Assembly (NCBI RefSeq): GCF_000426525.1 | Contig: NZ_AUFN01000010.1 | Location: 310,001-374,000, forward strand | Length of the DNA stretch: 64,000 nt | Source: Nocardioides alkalitolerans DSM 16699 | GTDB taxonomy: Bacteria > Actinomycetota > Actinomycetes > Propionibacteriales > Nocardioidaceae | Direction: 5' to 3' | Shown here: piece by piece, positions 1 to 8,010 of the stretch | Position numbering within the stretch: position 1 is the stretch's first letter | Layout of the letters: each line of letters begins with the position of its first letter | Translations under genes and position numbers: made by a program | Notes under the pieces: generated by a model | The model's database searches: none | Seen by the model: the letters and a program-made list of their open reading frames with translations, nothing else | Told to the model about the DNA's origin: nothing

Positions 1-1156
1 AACCCCGTGCCGGCCTCATGCAGTGCGGGAAGACACAGGTGAGCCTCGTGAGGCGGACGCGTTCAGCGATCCGGTCGGGAATCTCGTACGCGTCGACCGC
101 GACCTGGTCACGCAGGTCGATGACCGGCTTCACCACCACCTGGGTCGAGGTGGCGCGGCACCACTCCCGGACCTGCTCGGCGAGCACGAAGCTCCTGGTC
201 TTCTCGACCCGGGCCAGGTCGACGCCACCGCAGACGTTCGGGTCCAGGTCGGTCAGCGCAGCCTCGGCGAGGTGCACGTTGAGCACGACCTGGCGCGCCT
301 TCGACCGCGTCGCGGCCGGCGCGGCCGCGTCGTCGTCGGCGGCGCAGCCGCTGAGGTCCAGCGTCGTCTGGCGCCGGGCGATCTCCCCGACTGCGGATGA
401 CCGTCGTGCGTCGAGGGAGTTCAGCGACCCCGCGATCGCGAGGTCGGCGGCGACCCGGGATACGGCGCTCTCCAGGTCGAGGGCATCGGCGAGGTCGAGG
501 GTGCCGGACACCGCCACTACGCCGCGGGCGGGGTCGATCTGGCCCTGGAGGTCGATGTCGAAGCGCCGCGTAGCGTCGGAGTCGGCGCGGTCGAGCTCGG
601 CCTTCTCGGGGTCGAAGCGGGCGATGGCTTCGGCGACCAGCTTCTGCGCGGTCACTAGGCCGGTCTTGTGCGCGACCGGGGCGAGGTGGCGGTCGACGAA
701 CGCCGCGCCCTCGACCGTGAGCTGGGTGGTCTCCTGCGCGATCTTCCGAGCCCGCCACACCGGCAGTACGCCAGCGGTCACCCGGTTCCAGAGCCGCGGG
801 AGGCGGTGGCGCAGCTCGACCGCGTCACCGACCAGCCGGCGACCGGAGTCGGTCGACAGACCGAGGGCGGCGGCGATCTCCACGACGCAGAACTCTGACA
901 CCAGCGGCGCGCCCGGCCCGCCGAGCTCCCCGAACACGTCCGCGCCCGGGAGCAGGTGCGCGTCGCCACGGAGCAGCCCGAACGGGCCGTACTGGTCGGC
1001 CACAACACCGCCCTCGGAGTGCGCGTCGGCCCAGTCGGTGACGGCGACGAGGACCTCGACCTCCGCTGTCCGCTGACGGGCCAGCGCCGCCCGGGCACCG
1101 TCGAGCAGCACAGCCGGGAAGGCGGTGCGCTCGGAGGTGACGGTGGGCTGGCTCAT
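1..1156 (-). CDS. DUF222/13E12-type HNH endonuclease family protein, 3' end cut by window
   Basis: A long open frame runs from ATG at 1156 down to the window edge (at least 385 residues) with no stop. I translated it by hand. It reads as the DUF222 helical domain of the 13E12-repeat family, with the usual runs around 'GLSTDSGRRLVGDAVEL', 'LPRLWNRVTAG' and 'IDPARGVVAVSGTLD'. The last visible residues 'TCVFPHCMRPARG' match the Cys-x(4)-Cys entry into the family's C-terminal HNH nuclease domain, whose catalytic part lies outside the window. These proteins are multi-copy in many actinobacteria and their function is poorly known. A near-consensus LexA box sits 14 bp upstream of the start and a repeat array lies beyond it, so SOS regulation is plausible, as reported for some mycobacterial 13E12 genes. 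The family call is firm; activity is unknown. Confidence 0.85.
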   Translation of the reverse strand, partial: MSQPTVTSERTAFPAVLLDGARAALARQRTAEVEVLVAVTDWADAHSEGGVVADQYGPFGLLRGDAHLLPGADVFGELGGPGAPLVSEFCVVEIAAALGLSTDSGRRLVGDAVELRHRLPRLWNRVTAGVLPVWRARKIAQETTQLTVEGAAFVDRHLAPVAHKTGLVTAQKLVAEAIARFDPEKAELDRADSDATRRFDIDLQGQIDPARGVVAVSGTLDLADALDLESAVSRVAADLAIAGSLNSLDARRSSAVGEIARRQTTLDLSGCAADDDAAAPAATRSKARQVVLNVHLAEAALTDLDPNVCGGVDLARVEKTRSFVLAEQVREWCRATSTQVVVKPVIDLRDQVAVDAYEIPDRIAERVRLTRLTCVFPHCMRPARG

Positions 1157-1169
1157 GCCTTGATTCTAT

Positions 1170-1185
1170 TCGATCACCCGTTCGA
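1170..1185 (-). promoter_or_regulatory. Putative LexA (SOS) box upstream of the DUF222-HNH gene
   Basis: The 16 bp TCGATCACCCGTTCGA (plus strand) fit the actinobacterial SOS box TCGAAC-N4-GTTCGA with one mismatch. The site ends 14 bp upstream of the ATG at 1156, where a repressor would cover the promoter. Known: LexA boxes of this form control DNA-damage genes in mycobacteria, including several 13E12-repeat genes. Inferred: this gene is DNA-damage inducible. Confidence 0.6.
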
Positions 1186-1259
1186 ACACTAGGGCTAGGA
1201 AGTGATCTGTGGAGAACTGTTTGACCAGGTCAAGCGGCCCTTAGCTGCCGAGAGGGGCA

Positions 1260-1425
1260 CGTGGTTTCGAGACGGGCCCAGCGGCCCTCCTCAACCACCG
1301 CGGGCGTGGTTTCGAGACGCTCGCTGGCGCTCGCTCCTCAACCACCGAGGGACGCTCGCCCCTCAACCACCGAGAGACGCTCACTCCTCAACCACCGGAG
1401 CCGCCCTCGCTCCTCAACCACCGCG
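1260..1425. repeat. Array of five CTCAACCACCG-containing intergenic repeats
   Basis: The gap between rsmE and the HNH gene holds five copies of CTCAACCACCG (near 1290, 1337, 1361, 1387 and 1412). They are spaced about 25-48 bp apart and are usually preceded by GACGCTCGCT- or CGCTCGCTC-like text and in two places by GTGGTTTCGAGACG. The unit GTGGTTTCGAGACGCTCGC ... CTCCTCAACCACC has near-complementary ends (GTGGTTT / ...AACCAC), as in a REP-like palindromic element. The copies are degenerate, so the array may have grown by repeated insertion or duplication. Confidence 0.7.
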
Positions 1426-1446
1426 ACAACCGACGAGCAGAGCGCC

Positions 1447-2199
1447 CTATCCCGCGCCCCAGCGCCGCGTGCGCGACAGCAGCGCGGCGGTGGCGACGAC
1501 GCCGGCGGTCGACGTGCGCAGCACCTCGTCGCCCAGCCGCACCGTCACCGCACCCACGGCCTCGAACGCGGCGAGCTCCTCGTCGGTGAGGCCGCCCTCC
1601 GGCCCGACGACCAGCGCAACGCGGAACGAAGGGGCGTCCGGGAGGGGCACGGAGACCAGCGGCGTCGTCGCGGCCTCGTGGAGCACGAGCACGACGTCGT
1701 ACGACGCGAGCAGCTCGGCGACCGCGGCGGTGGGAGCCAGCTCGTCGACGTCGGGGAACCAGGAGCGGCGCGCCTGCTTGGCGGCCTCCCGGGCCGTGGA
1801 GCGCCACTTGGCGAGCGACTTCGTGGCCCGCTCGCCGCGCCAGACGGCGACGCTGCGGGCGGCCGCCCAGGGCACGATGCGATCGACGCCGACCTCGGTG
1901 AGCACCTCGACGGCGAGCTCGCCCCGGTCGCCCTTCGGCAGGGCCTGCACGACGGTGACCGCCGGCGCGGGCCGCTCGTCGTCGTCGACGGCCACCACCT
2001 CGACGGTCAGCGAGCGCTTGCCGGTGGCGGCCACGGGGCCGGTCACCGACCGGCCGCGGCCGTCGACGAGGCGCACCTGCTCCCCCACCGCGAGCCGTCG
2101 TACGGCCACGGCGTGGTGGGCCTCGTCGCCCTCGAGCACGACGGTCCCGCCGACCGCGGCGCTCGTCAGGTCAGGGCAGTGGTGGACGGGCAGCGACAT
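1447..2199 (-). CDS. rsmE: 16S rRNA (uracil-1498-N3)-methyltransferase RsmE
   Basis: The 250-residue product matches RsmE in length and layout. An N-terminal PUA-like domain contains 'LEGDEAHHAVAVRRL'. A C-terminal SPOUT methyltransferase domain has the knot signature 'VVGPEGGLTDEE' and the tail 'RLGDEVLRTSTAGVVA'. RsmE methylates U1498 of 16S rRNA in the assembled 30S subunit using SAM. The gene starts 6 bp after the dnaJ stop codon, so it is very likely the last core gene of an hrcA-dnaJ-rsmE operon. That arrangement is standard in actinobacteria. Confidence 0.95.
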   Translation of the reverse strand: MSLPVHHCPDLTSAAVGGTVVLEGDEAHHAVAVRRLAVGEQVRLVDGRGRSVTGPVAATGKRSLTVEVVAVDDDERPAPAVTVVQALPKGDRGELAVEVLTEVGVDRIVPWAAARSVAVWRGERATKSLAKWRSTAREAAKQARRSWFPDVDELAPTAAVAELLASYDVVLVLHEAATTPLVSVPLPDAPSFRVALVVGPEGGLTDEELAAFEAVGAVTVRLGDEVLRTSTAGVVATAALLSRTRRWGAG

Positions 2200-2205
2200 G
2201 ACGGC

Positions 2206-3402
2206 TCAGTGGTTGAACTTGTCGCGCAGACGACCCAGCACCGACTTGTGCTGCGCCTGCACCGACCCGTCGGCGGCCTGCTGCTCGCCCCGCAGCTCGG
2301 CCAGCTCGCGCAGCAGCGCCTCCTGGCGGGCGTCGAGCTTGCCGGGCGTCTCCACGACGACCGTGACGACGAGGTCGCCGCGGGCCGTGTTGCGCAGCCC
2401 GGGGACGCCACGGCCCCGCAGCACCTGCTCGGTGCCCGACTGGCTCCCGGCCTTGATGGAGAGCACGACCTCGGTCTCCATGCCCGACTCGGTCTCGGCG
2501 CCGTCCTCGACGAGGTCGGCCTCGAGGAGCGGCAGCGTGATGCTCGCGCCCAGCGCGGCCGCGGTCATCGGCACGGTGACGGTGCAGTGCAGGTCGTTGC
2601 CCTGACGGATGAAGAAGTCGTGCTCGGCGACGCGGATCTCGACGTACAGGTCACCGGCCGGGCCGCCGCCGGGACCCACCTCGCCCTGCTCGGTCAGCTG
2701 GACCCGCGTGCCGTTGTCGACGCCGCCCGGGATCTTCACGGTGAGCGTGCGGCGCGAGCGCACCCGGCCGTCGCCCGAGCAGGTGCGGCACGGGTCGGGG
2801 ATGACGGTGCCGAACCCGCGACAGGCGGCGCAGGGGCGCAGCGTGCGGATCTCGCCGAGGAACGAGCGCTGCACGTGGGCGACCTCGCCCGCGCCGCGGC
2901 ACTGGGTGCAGGTGGTGGGCTCGCTGCCCGGTGCGGCACCGTCGCCGTCGCAGGTCTCGCAGACGACCGCGGTGTCGACCTTCAGCTCGCGCGTGACCCC
3001 GAAGGCCGCCTCGGCCAGGTCGATGTCGAGCCGGATGAGCGCGTCCTGGCCCCGGCGCACGCGCGGTCGCGGACCGCGTCCCCCGCCGGCGGCCGCACCG
3101 CCGCCCGGGGCGTTGCCGCCGAAGAACGCGTCCATGATGTCGGTGAAGGAGAACCCGGCGCCGGCACCGGCACCGAACCCGCCCTGACCGAAGGCGTCGC
3201 CGCCGCGGTCGTACGCCGCCCGCTTCTGCGGGTCGGACAGCACCTCGTAGGCCCGGCTGACCTCCTTGAACCGCTCCTGGGTCTCGGGGTCCGGGTTCAC
3301 GTCCGGGTGCAGCTGACGGGCGAGCCGGCGGTACGCCTTCTTGATGGCGTCGCCGTCGGCGTCGCGGCTCACGCCGAGCATCTCGTAGAGGTCCTGGCTC
3401 AC
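2206..3402 (-). CDS. dnaJ: Chaperone protein DnaJ
   Basis: The 398-residue product has all DnaJ parts in order. The J-domain carries the HPD tripeptide at residues 32-34. A Gly/Phe-rich linker follows. The zinc domain has four CxxCxGxG repeats (starting [24 protein letters not shown] and CRTCSGDG). The C-terminal substrate-binding domains come last. It stimulates DnaK ATPase and delivers unfolded substrates in the cytoplasm. Its place directly after hrcA marks it as the second, HrcA-linked DnaJ of actinobacteria (often called dnaJ2); a dnaK-linked copy is expected elsewhere. Expression should follow the CIRCE operator upstream of hrcA. Confidence 0.96.
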   Translation of the reverse strand: MSQDLYEMLGVSRDADGDAIKKAYRRLARQLHPDVNPDPETQERFKEVSRAYEVLSDPQKRAAYDRGGDAFGQGGFGAGAGAGFSFTDIMDAFFGGNAPGGGAAAGGGRGPRPRVRRGQDALIRLDIDLAEAAFGVTRELKVDTAVVCETCDGDGAAPGSEPTTCTQCRGAGEVAHVQRSFLGEIRTLRPCAACRGFGTVIPDPCRTCSGDGRVRSRRTLTVKIPGGVDNGTRVQLTEQGEVGPGGGPAGDLYVEIRVAEHDFFIRQGNDLHCTVTVPMTAAALGASITLPLLEADLVEDGAETESGMETEVVLSIKAGSQSGTEQVLRGRGVPGLRNTARGDLVVTVVVETPGKLDARQEALLRELAELRGEQQAADGSVQAQHKSVLGRLRDKFNH

Positions 3403-3532
3403 GTCTGTCCTATCCGTCCTACGTCCGTCTGATGTCTACCGGCGACGCGCTTGCCCGCGCCGCCCTCGTGCGCACCCGTCGGGGTGCGAGGTCTCGTACG
3501 TCGTGCCCGACCGCCGGCCGGGCTCCGTGGGT

Positions 3533-4600
3533 TCAGGCGTTCTCGTCCAGGATCCGCGACATGTAGCGCGCGACCGCACGGACCGCCGCCATCGTGCCCG
3601 GGTAGTCCATGCGCGTCGGGCCCACGATGCCGAGCGCGGCGAGCGCCTCGCTCGTGGGGCCGTAGCCCGTCGTCACGACGCTCGTGCCCGCCAGCTCCTG
3701 CAGCGGCCCCTCGGCCCCGATGCGCACGGTGACCGCGCCCCCGGTGCTGGCCTCGCCGAGCAGCTTGAGCAGCACCACCTGCTCCTCGAGCGCCTCGAGC
3801 ATCGGCCGCATCACGATGTCGAAGCCGTCGCCGAAGCGTGCGAGGTTGGCCGTGCCGCCCACGACGACCCGCTGGTCGGAGGAGTGGTCGGCGAGGGCGT
3901 CGACCAGCACGCTGACGACCTCGTCGGTCGCGACGTCCGGCGGCGGCGTGCCGAGGTCGTGGGTCGGCGCGAGTCCGCCGGAGGCCTCGGGCACGTCCGG
4001 GCGCAGGCCCGCCAGCGCGTCGGCAGCCGCGGCGAGCCGCTGGCCGACCACGGCCCGGTTGACGCGGGAACGCAGGTCGGCGACCTGGTCGTCGGAGAGC
4101 GGACGGGCGAGCTCGACGAGGCGCTGCTCGACCCGGCCGCTGGAGAGGATGAGCACGACGAGCAGCCGGCTGGGCGTCAGCGCCACGACCTCGACGTGGC
4201 GCACCGTGCTCTGGCTCAGCGTCGGGTACTGCACCACCGCCACCTGGCGGGTGAGCTGGGCCAGCAGGCGCACGCTGCGTCGTACGACGTCGTCGAGGTC
4301 GGCGGCGCCCTCCAGGAAGGTGGAGATCGCCCGTCGCTCGGCCGCGGAGAGCGGCTTGACGGTGGTGAGGCGGTCGACGAAGAGCCGGTAGCCCTTGTCG
4401 GTGGGGATGCGGCCGGCACTGGTGTGCGGCTGCTGGATGAGGCCCTCCTCCTCGAGGACGGCCATGTCGTTGCGCACGGTGGCGGGCGAGACCCCGAGGC
4501 CGTGCCGGTCGACGAGCGCCTTGGAGCCGACGGGCTCCTCGGTCGACACGTAGTCCTCCACGATGGCCCGCAGCACGGCGAGCCGACGGTCTTCGACCAT
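3533..4600 (-). CDS. hrcA: Heat-inducible transcription repressor HrcA
   Basis: The 355-residue product starts with the HrcA winged-helix domain ('[14 protein letters not shown]', '[17 protein letters not shown]', '[18 protein letters not shown]'), followed by the long GAF-like and dimerisation region of the family. HrcA binds CIRCE inverted repeats and represses chaperone genes; its folding by GroE couples repression to chaperone load. A CIRCE element lies 26 bp upstream of its own ATG, so the gene is probably autoregulated. A 130-bp gap separates it from dnaJ on the same strand; I saw no strong terminator there, so co-transcription is likely. Confidence 0.96.
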   Translation of the reverse strand: MVEDRRLAVLRAIVEDYVSTEEPVGSKALVDRHGLGVSPATVRNDMAVLEEEGLIQQPHTSAGRIPTDKGYRLFVDRLTTVKPLSAAERRAISTFLEGAADLDDVVRRSVRLLAQLTRQVAVVQYPTLSQSTVRHVEVVALTPSRLLVVLILSSGRVEQRLVELARPLSDDQVADLRSRVNRAVVGQRLAAAADALAGLRPDVPEASGGLAPTHDLGTPPPDVATDEVVSVLVDALADHSSDQRVVVGGTANLARFGDGFDIVMRPMLEALEEQVVLLKLLGEASTGGAVTVRIGAEGPLQELAGTSVVTTGYGPTSEALAALGIVGPTRMDYPGTMAAVRAVARYMSRILDENA

Positions 4601-4625
4601 GACCTGCTCCTCCCACGCGGCGACG

Positions 4626-4652
4626 CTGGCACTCCACCAGCACGAGTGCCAA
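4626..4652 (-). promoter_or_regulatory. CIRCE operator (HrcA binding site)
   Basis: On the minus strand the site reads TTGGCACTC, then nine bases, then GAGTGCCAG. That is 9-9-9 geometry and close to the CIRCE consensus TTAGCACTC-N9-GAGTGCTAA. The inner eight bases of each arm are almost perfectly complementary. Its position just upstream of the hrcA start fits autoregulation of the hrcA-dnaJ operon. Confidence 0.9.
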
Positions 4653-4762
4653 GCCTACTCCCGGGTCAACGAAGGACGTCGACCGGCGCGCACCGGCACC
4701 AGGGACCCTCCCGACCCGTGGACGACTTCCGACTTTCCTCTTGACGTCGACCGAAACGGCAG

Positions 4763-4781
4763 TAGGTTAGGCTTGCCTAAT
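4763..4781 (+). promoter_or_regulatory. Iron box (IdeR/DtxR-type operator)
   Basis: The 19 bp TAGGTTAGGCTTGCCTAAT contain the perfect-arm inverted repeat TTAGGC-TT-GCCTAA (4767-4780). This fits the DtxR/IdeR consensus TWAGGTWAGSCTWACCTWA. The box lies 20 bp upstream of the GTG start at 4801 and would overlap its promoter. Iron-loaded IdeR would be expected to repress the downstream gene. Confidence 0.8.
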
Positions 4782-4800
4782 CAATCCTGGAGGTCCACTC

Positions 4801-5502
4801 GTGCTCCCCATGCTCGCCTCGGCCCAGCCCGACGAACTCGCGGCCCGTGCTCGCAGCGCCCTCTCCTGCCCCGCCGCGGCCAGCATGGTCATCAAGGGCA
4901 CGGAGCACCTCTTCGGGGGCGACGACCTCGGGCTCCAGGACCGCGGCGGCGTGCCGACCCTCGTCTGCCGCGCCGGCTCCGTCGTCGAGACGGCCGCCGG
5001 CGCCCGCCAGAAGGCGCTCCTGCGTGTCATCTCCGGCGTGGTCGAGGAGGACGGCACGACCGAGTCCGTCGTGCTGGCCGGCAAGCTCGCCACCCCCGAG
5101 GCGTGCTGCGACTCCTCCATGCGCGCGGTCGCGATCGAGCCGACCATCATCATGCTGATCCGCACCCACGCCGACGGCAGCAGCCGCCAGTACCGGGTGC
5201 CGCTGGCCCTCTTCCGCAGCCCCGCGCACGCCCTCAACCGCGGCTACCTGCGCCGCTGCCTCGACCACGTCAACGAGTGCCACGGCGCCGAGCTGCGCCA
5301 GGCCGTGTCGCTGTGCACCGGCACGCCGGCGCCGTACCTGGCCGGGGCCGCGCTCGCCGGTCTCTCGCCGACCGGGGTCGACGTGCACTGGGTCGACGCC
5401 GACGGCGCCCACTCCCGCAACGTCGTGTTCCCCGCTCCGGCCTCCTCCCCCGACGAGCTGGCCGACGCGCTCCGCACCCACCTGCACGCCGGCCTCTGCT
5501 GA
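4801..5502 (+). CDS. DUF2470-type protein, probably iron-regulated
   Basis: The 233-residue product begins at GTG 4801 with a GGAGG ribosome site 7 bp upstream. The C-terminal part ('CLDHVNECHGAELRQAVSL' followed by 'GVDVHWVDADGAHSRNVVFP') looks like the DUF2470 / HugZ-like domain of heme-utilisation and pyridoxamine-oxidase-fold proteins. The N-terminal 140 residues could be a degenerate split-barrel. An iron box in the promoter supports a role in iron or heme economy under iron limitation. No catalytic residues can be named. The gene stands alone, with hrcA divergent upstream and an MBL hydrolase 45 bp downstream. Confidence 0.65.
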   Translation: MLPMLASAQPDELAARARSALSCPAAASMVIKGTEHLFGGDDLGLQDRGGVPTLVCRAGSVVETAAGARQKALLRVISGVVEEDGTTESVVLAGKLATPEACCDSSMRAVAIEPTIIMLIRTHADGSSRQYRVPLALFRSPAHALNRGYLRRCLDHVNECHGAELRQAVSLCTGTPAPYLAGAALAGLSPTGVDVHWVDADGAHSRNVVFPAPASSPDELADALRTHLHAGLC

Positions 5503-5547
5503 CCCGACCGACCCGCGGGGGCGCCGACCCGGCCTAGAGTCGCCGGG

Positions 5548-6441
5548 GTGAGCACCCCTGGAACGAGCGATCCCGAGGCCTTCGTCGAGGTGGCCGACCG
5601 CGTCTGGGTGGCCCGTCACGCCTGGTACGACGTCAACGTCACCGTGATCGGCGGCGCCGCGGGCCTCGTCGTGGTCGACACGCTGGCCTCGGAGGCTGCC
5701 GCGTCCCCGATGCGGGACCGCGTCCGGCGCCTCGTCTCCCCCACCACCCCCGTCGTCGCGGTGGTGAACACGCACGAGCACCACGACCACGTGCTCGGCA
5801 ACGCCGTCTTCACCGACGCCTGGCCCGACCTCGTCGTGCACGCGCACGAGGAGGCCGCCGACCGCATCCCGACGGTGGTGCCGGCCTCCGTCGCCGCCCG
5901 CGTCGCGGCGGGCGAGCCCCGTGCCGCCGAGATGGCGGCGAGCCGGGTCGTCGTACCCACGCAGACCCTCTCGTCGGTGGGTGCCCTCGACCTCGGCGAC
6001 CGGTACGTGGAACTGGTGCACCCCGGCCGGGCCCACACGGCCGGCGACCTCTGCCTCCGCGTGCCCGACGCCGACCTGCTCGTCGCGGGCGACGTCGTCG
6101 AGGCGGCCGACGACCCGGCGCTGGCCGTGCCGGCGTACGGCGACGACTCCTGGCCGCTGGACTGGCCGGCCGCCCTCGACCTCGTCGTCGGGGTGACGAC
6201 GCCGGCGAGCGTCGTCGTGCCGGGGCACGGGCCCGTGGTCGACCGCGCGTTCGTCGAGGCCCAGCGGGAGGGCGTGGCCACCGTGGCCTCGACCATCGCC
6301 GACCTCGCCGGGCGCGGCGTACGCCCCGGGGACGCCCTGGGCGCGTCGACCTGGCCGTGGCCGGTCGACCGGCTCACCGAGGCCGTGCGCCGCGGCTTCG
6401 CCCAGCTGCCGCCCGGGGCCCGACGCCTGCCGATGGCCTGA
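5548..6441 (+). CDS. MBL-fold metallo-hydrolase
   Basis: The 297-residue product has the metallo-beta-lactamase fold motif HxHxDH ('NTHEHHDHVLGN', residues 74-85). Later metal-ligand candidates are 'HPGRAHTAGDL', 'LLVAGDVVE' and 'VVVPGHGPVVD'. These are spaced as in the SoxH/QuinoProtein-associated class of di-zinc hydrolases. The substrate cannot be predicted. There is no signal peptide, so it should act in the cytoplasm. Start GTG 5548 follows a TAGAGT -10-like hexamer only about 12 bp away, so the mRNA may be leaderless. Confidence 0.85.
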   Translation: MSTPGTSDPEAFVEVADRVWVARHAWYDVNVTVIGGAAGLVVVDTLASEAAASPMRDRVRRLVSPTTPVVAVVNTHEHHDHVLGNAVFTDAWPDLVVHAHEEAADRIPTVVPASVAARVAAGEPRAAEMAASRVVVPTQTLSSVGALDLGDRYVELVHPGRAHTAGDLCLRVPDADLLVAGDVVEAADDPALAVPAYGDDSWPLDWPAALDLVVGVTTPASVVVPGHGPVVDRAFVEAQREGVATVASTIADLAGRGVRPGDALGASTWPWPVDRLTEAVRRGFAQLPPGARRLPMA

Positions 6442-6526
6442 CCCGCACGCGGTGGCCCACCGGCGTCCGGGGCGTGGACGGCGAGCCTGAGCGGCACTGT
6501 CGGCGGCCACCCCTAGCGTGGACCGC

Positions 6527-7378
6527 GTGAGCGACCGATACGGATCCGACGTGCTGTCCGGCGACTGGCGCGCGCCGAAGAACGGCCGTGCCGTGGAGCA
6601 CCCGGCCGACCACGGCCTGGTGGTCGAGGAGGTCATGACCGACTGGTGCGGCGAGATCGTCGCCGTCGACCGCGACCTCGACACCCTGACGCTGGAGGAC
6701 AGGCGCGGCAAGCGCCGCACGTTCCCGCTCGGCCCCGGCTTCCTGCTCGAGGGCAAGCCGGTCATCCTCACGGCTCCCGTGCGCCAGAAGGCCCCGGCGA
6801 AGCCCACCCGCACGGCCTCGGGCTCGGTGGCCGTCGCGAACGCCCCCGCGCGCGTCGCGCGGGCGAGCCGCATCTTCGTCGAGGGCCGTCACGACGCCGA
6901 GCTCGTCGAGAAGGTGTGGGGCGACGACCTGCGCATCGAGGGCGTCGTCGTCGAGTTCCTCGGCGGCGTCGACGACCTCGCCGACCACCTGCGCGACTTC
7001 AAGCCCGGGCCGCAGCGCCGCGTCGGCGTGCTCGTCGACCACCTGGTCGCGGGCTCGAAGGAGAGCCGCATCGCCCAGGGCATCGCGCGCTCCCCCGTCG
7101 GCAAGCACGTGCTCATCGTCGGCCACCCGTTCATCGACGTCTGGCAGGCCGTGAAGCCCGACCGTCTCGGTCTCAGCACCTGGCCGACCATCCCCCGCAG
7201 CATCGAGTGGAAGCACGGCGTCTGCCAGCACCTGGGCTGGCCCCACCGCAACCAGGCCGACATCGCGCGCGCCTGGCAGCAGATCCTCGCGCGGGTCGGC
7301 TCGTACGCTGATCTCGAACCCGCGCTGCTCGGCCGCGTGGAGGAACTGATCGACTTCGTCACCGAGCCGGCTGCCTGA
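6527..7378 (+). CDS. DUF3097 family protein
   Basis: The product (about 283 residues) matches the conserved actinobacterial DUF3097 family: 'DRYGSDVLSGDW' at the N-terminus, 'ASRIFVEGRHDAELVEKVWG' mid-protein and 'GHPFIDVWQAVKP' with 'SIEWKHGVCQHLGW' near the end. The middle 'VEGRHD' segment resembles a Toprim-like acidic motif, though no activity is established for the family. A GTG at 6518 is also possible; I prefer GTG 6527 because family members usually begin M(S)DRYG. DUF3097 genes usually sit near hemW/hrcA, as here. Confidence 0.85.
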   Translation: MSDRYGSDVLSGDWRAPKNGRAVEHPADHGLVVEEVMTDWCGEIVAVDRDLDTLTLEDRRGKRRTFPLGPGFLLEGKPVILTAPVRQKAPAKPTRTASGSVAVANAPARVARASRIFVEGRHDAELVEKVWGDDLRIEGVVVEFLGGVDDLADHLRDFKPGPQRRVGVLVDHLVAGSKESRIAQGIARSPVGKHVLIVGHPFIDVWQAVKPDRLGLSTWPTIPRSIEWKHGVCQHLGWPHRNQADIARAWQQILARVGSYADLEPALLGRVEELIDFVTEPAA

Positions 7379-7403
7379 GCCGGCCGTCCGCCAGGAGGAA
7401 CCG

Positions 7404-7994
7404 ATGAGCACGTACGGCGACCAGCCCGGCCCGTCCGACGGCCCCGACAAGCCCACGTCCCCCTACGGACAGCCCGGGGGCGCGCCGTACGGCCAGCAGC
7501 CCGGCTGGGGGCAGGGCGGCGGCACGCCGTACCAGGAGGGCACCACGCAGCCCTACGGTCCCGGCTACGGCCAGCCCCCGGCGTACGGGCAGCAGGGCTA
7601 CGGGCAGCCGGGGTACGGCGGTCCGGGCCAGCCCAGCTCCGACGACAAGCTGTGGGGCGTCGTCGCCCACCTCGGGGCGCTCGTCACGGCCTGGTTCGCC
7701 TTCGGCTTCATCGCGCCGCTGATCGTGCTGCTGGTGCGGGGCAACTCCCCGTTCGCACGGCGGCACGCGGCCGAGTCGCTGAACTTCCAGCTGTCGATGC
7801 TGATCTACAGCATCGTCGCGGTGATCGTCGGCGGGGTGCTCACGATCGTCACGTTCGGCCTGGGGCTGCTCGTGATCATCCCCGTCTACCTGGTGGTCCT
7901 GCTGGGGGTGCTGGTCGTCGTGCTGGTGGCCGCGGTCAAGGCCGGCAACGGCGAGGACTACCGCTACCCGCTGACGATCCGCCTCATCAAGTAG
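7404..7994 (+). CDS. DUF4870 domain membrane protein with Pro/Tyr/Gly-rich N-terminus
   Basis: The 196-residue product has a low-complexity N-terminal tail (about 80 residues of P/Y/G/Q with repeated 'PYG' and 'YGQP'). A DUF4870 (Tic20-like) domain with three or four hydrophobic segments follows ('HLGALVTAWFAFGFIAPLIVLL', 'ARRHAAESLNFQLS', then a long hydrophobic hairpin). The motif 'FARRHAAESLNFQ' is the family signature. An AGGAGGA ribosome site precedes ATG 7404. Function is unknown; it is an integral membrane protein. It follows the DUF3097 gene by 25 bp on the same strand. Confidence 0.85.
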   Translation: MSTYGDQPGPSDGPDKPTSPYGQPGGAPYGQQPGWGQGGGTPYQEGTTQPYGPGYGQPPAYGQQGYGQPGYGGPGQPSSDDKLWGVVAHLGALVTAWFAFGFIAPLIVLLVRGNSPFARRHAAESLNFQLSMLIYSIVAVIVGGVLTIVTFGLGLLVIIPVYLVVLLGVLVVVLVAAVKAGNGEDYRYPLTIRLIK

Positions 7995-8010
7995 GAACCG
8001 GCCGGCGGGC

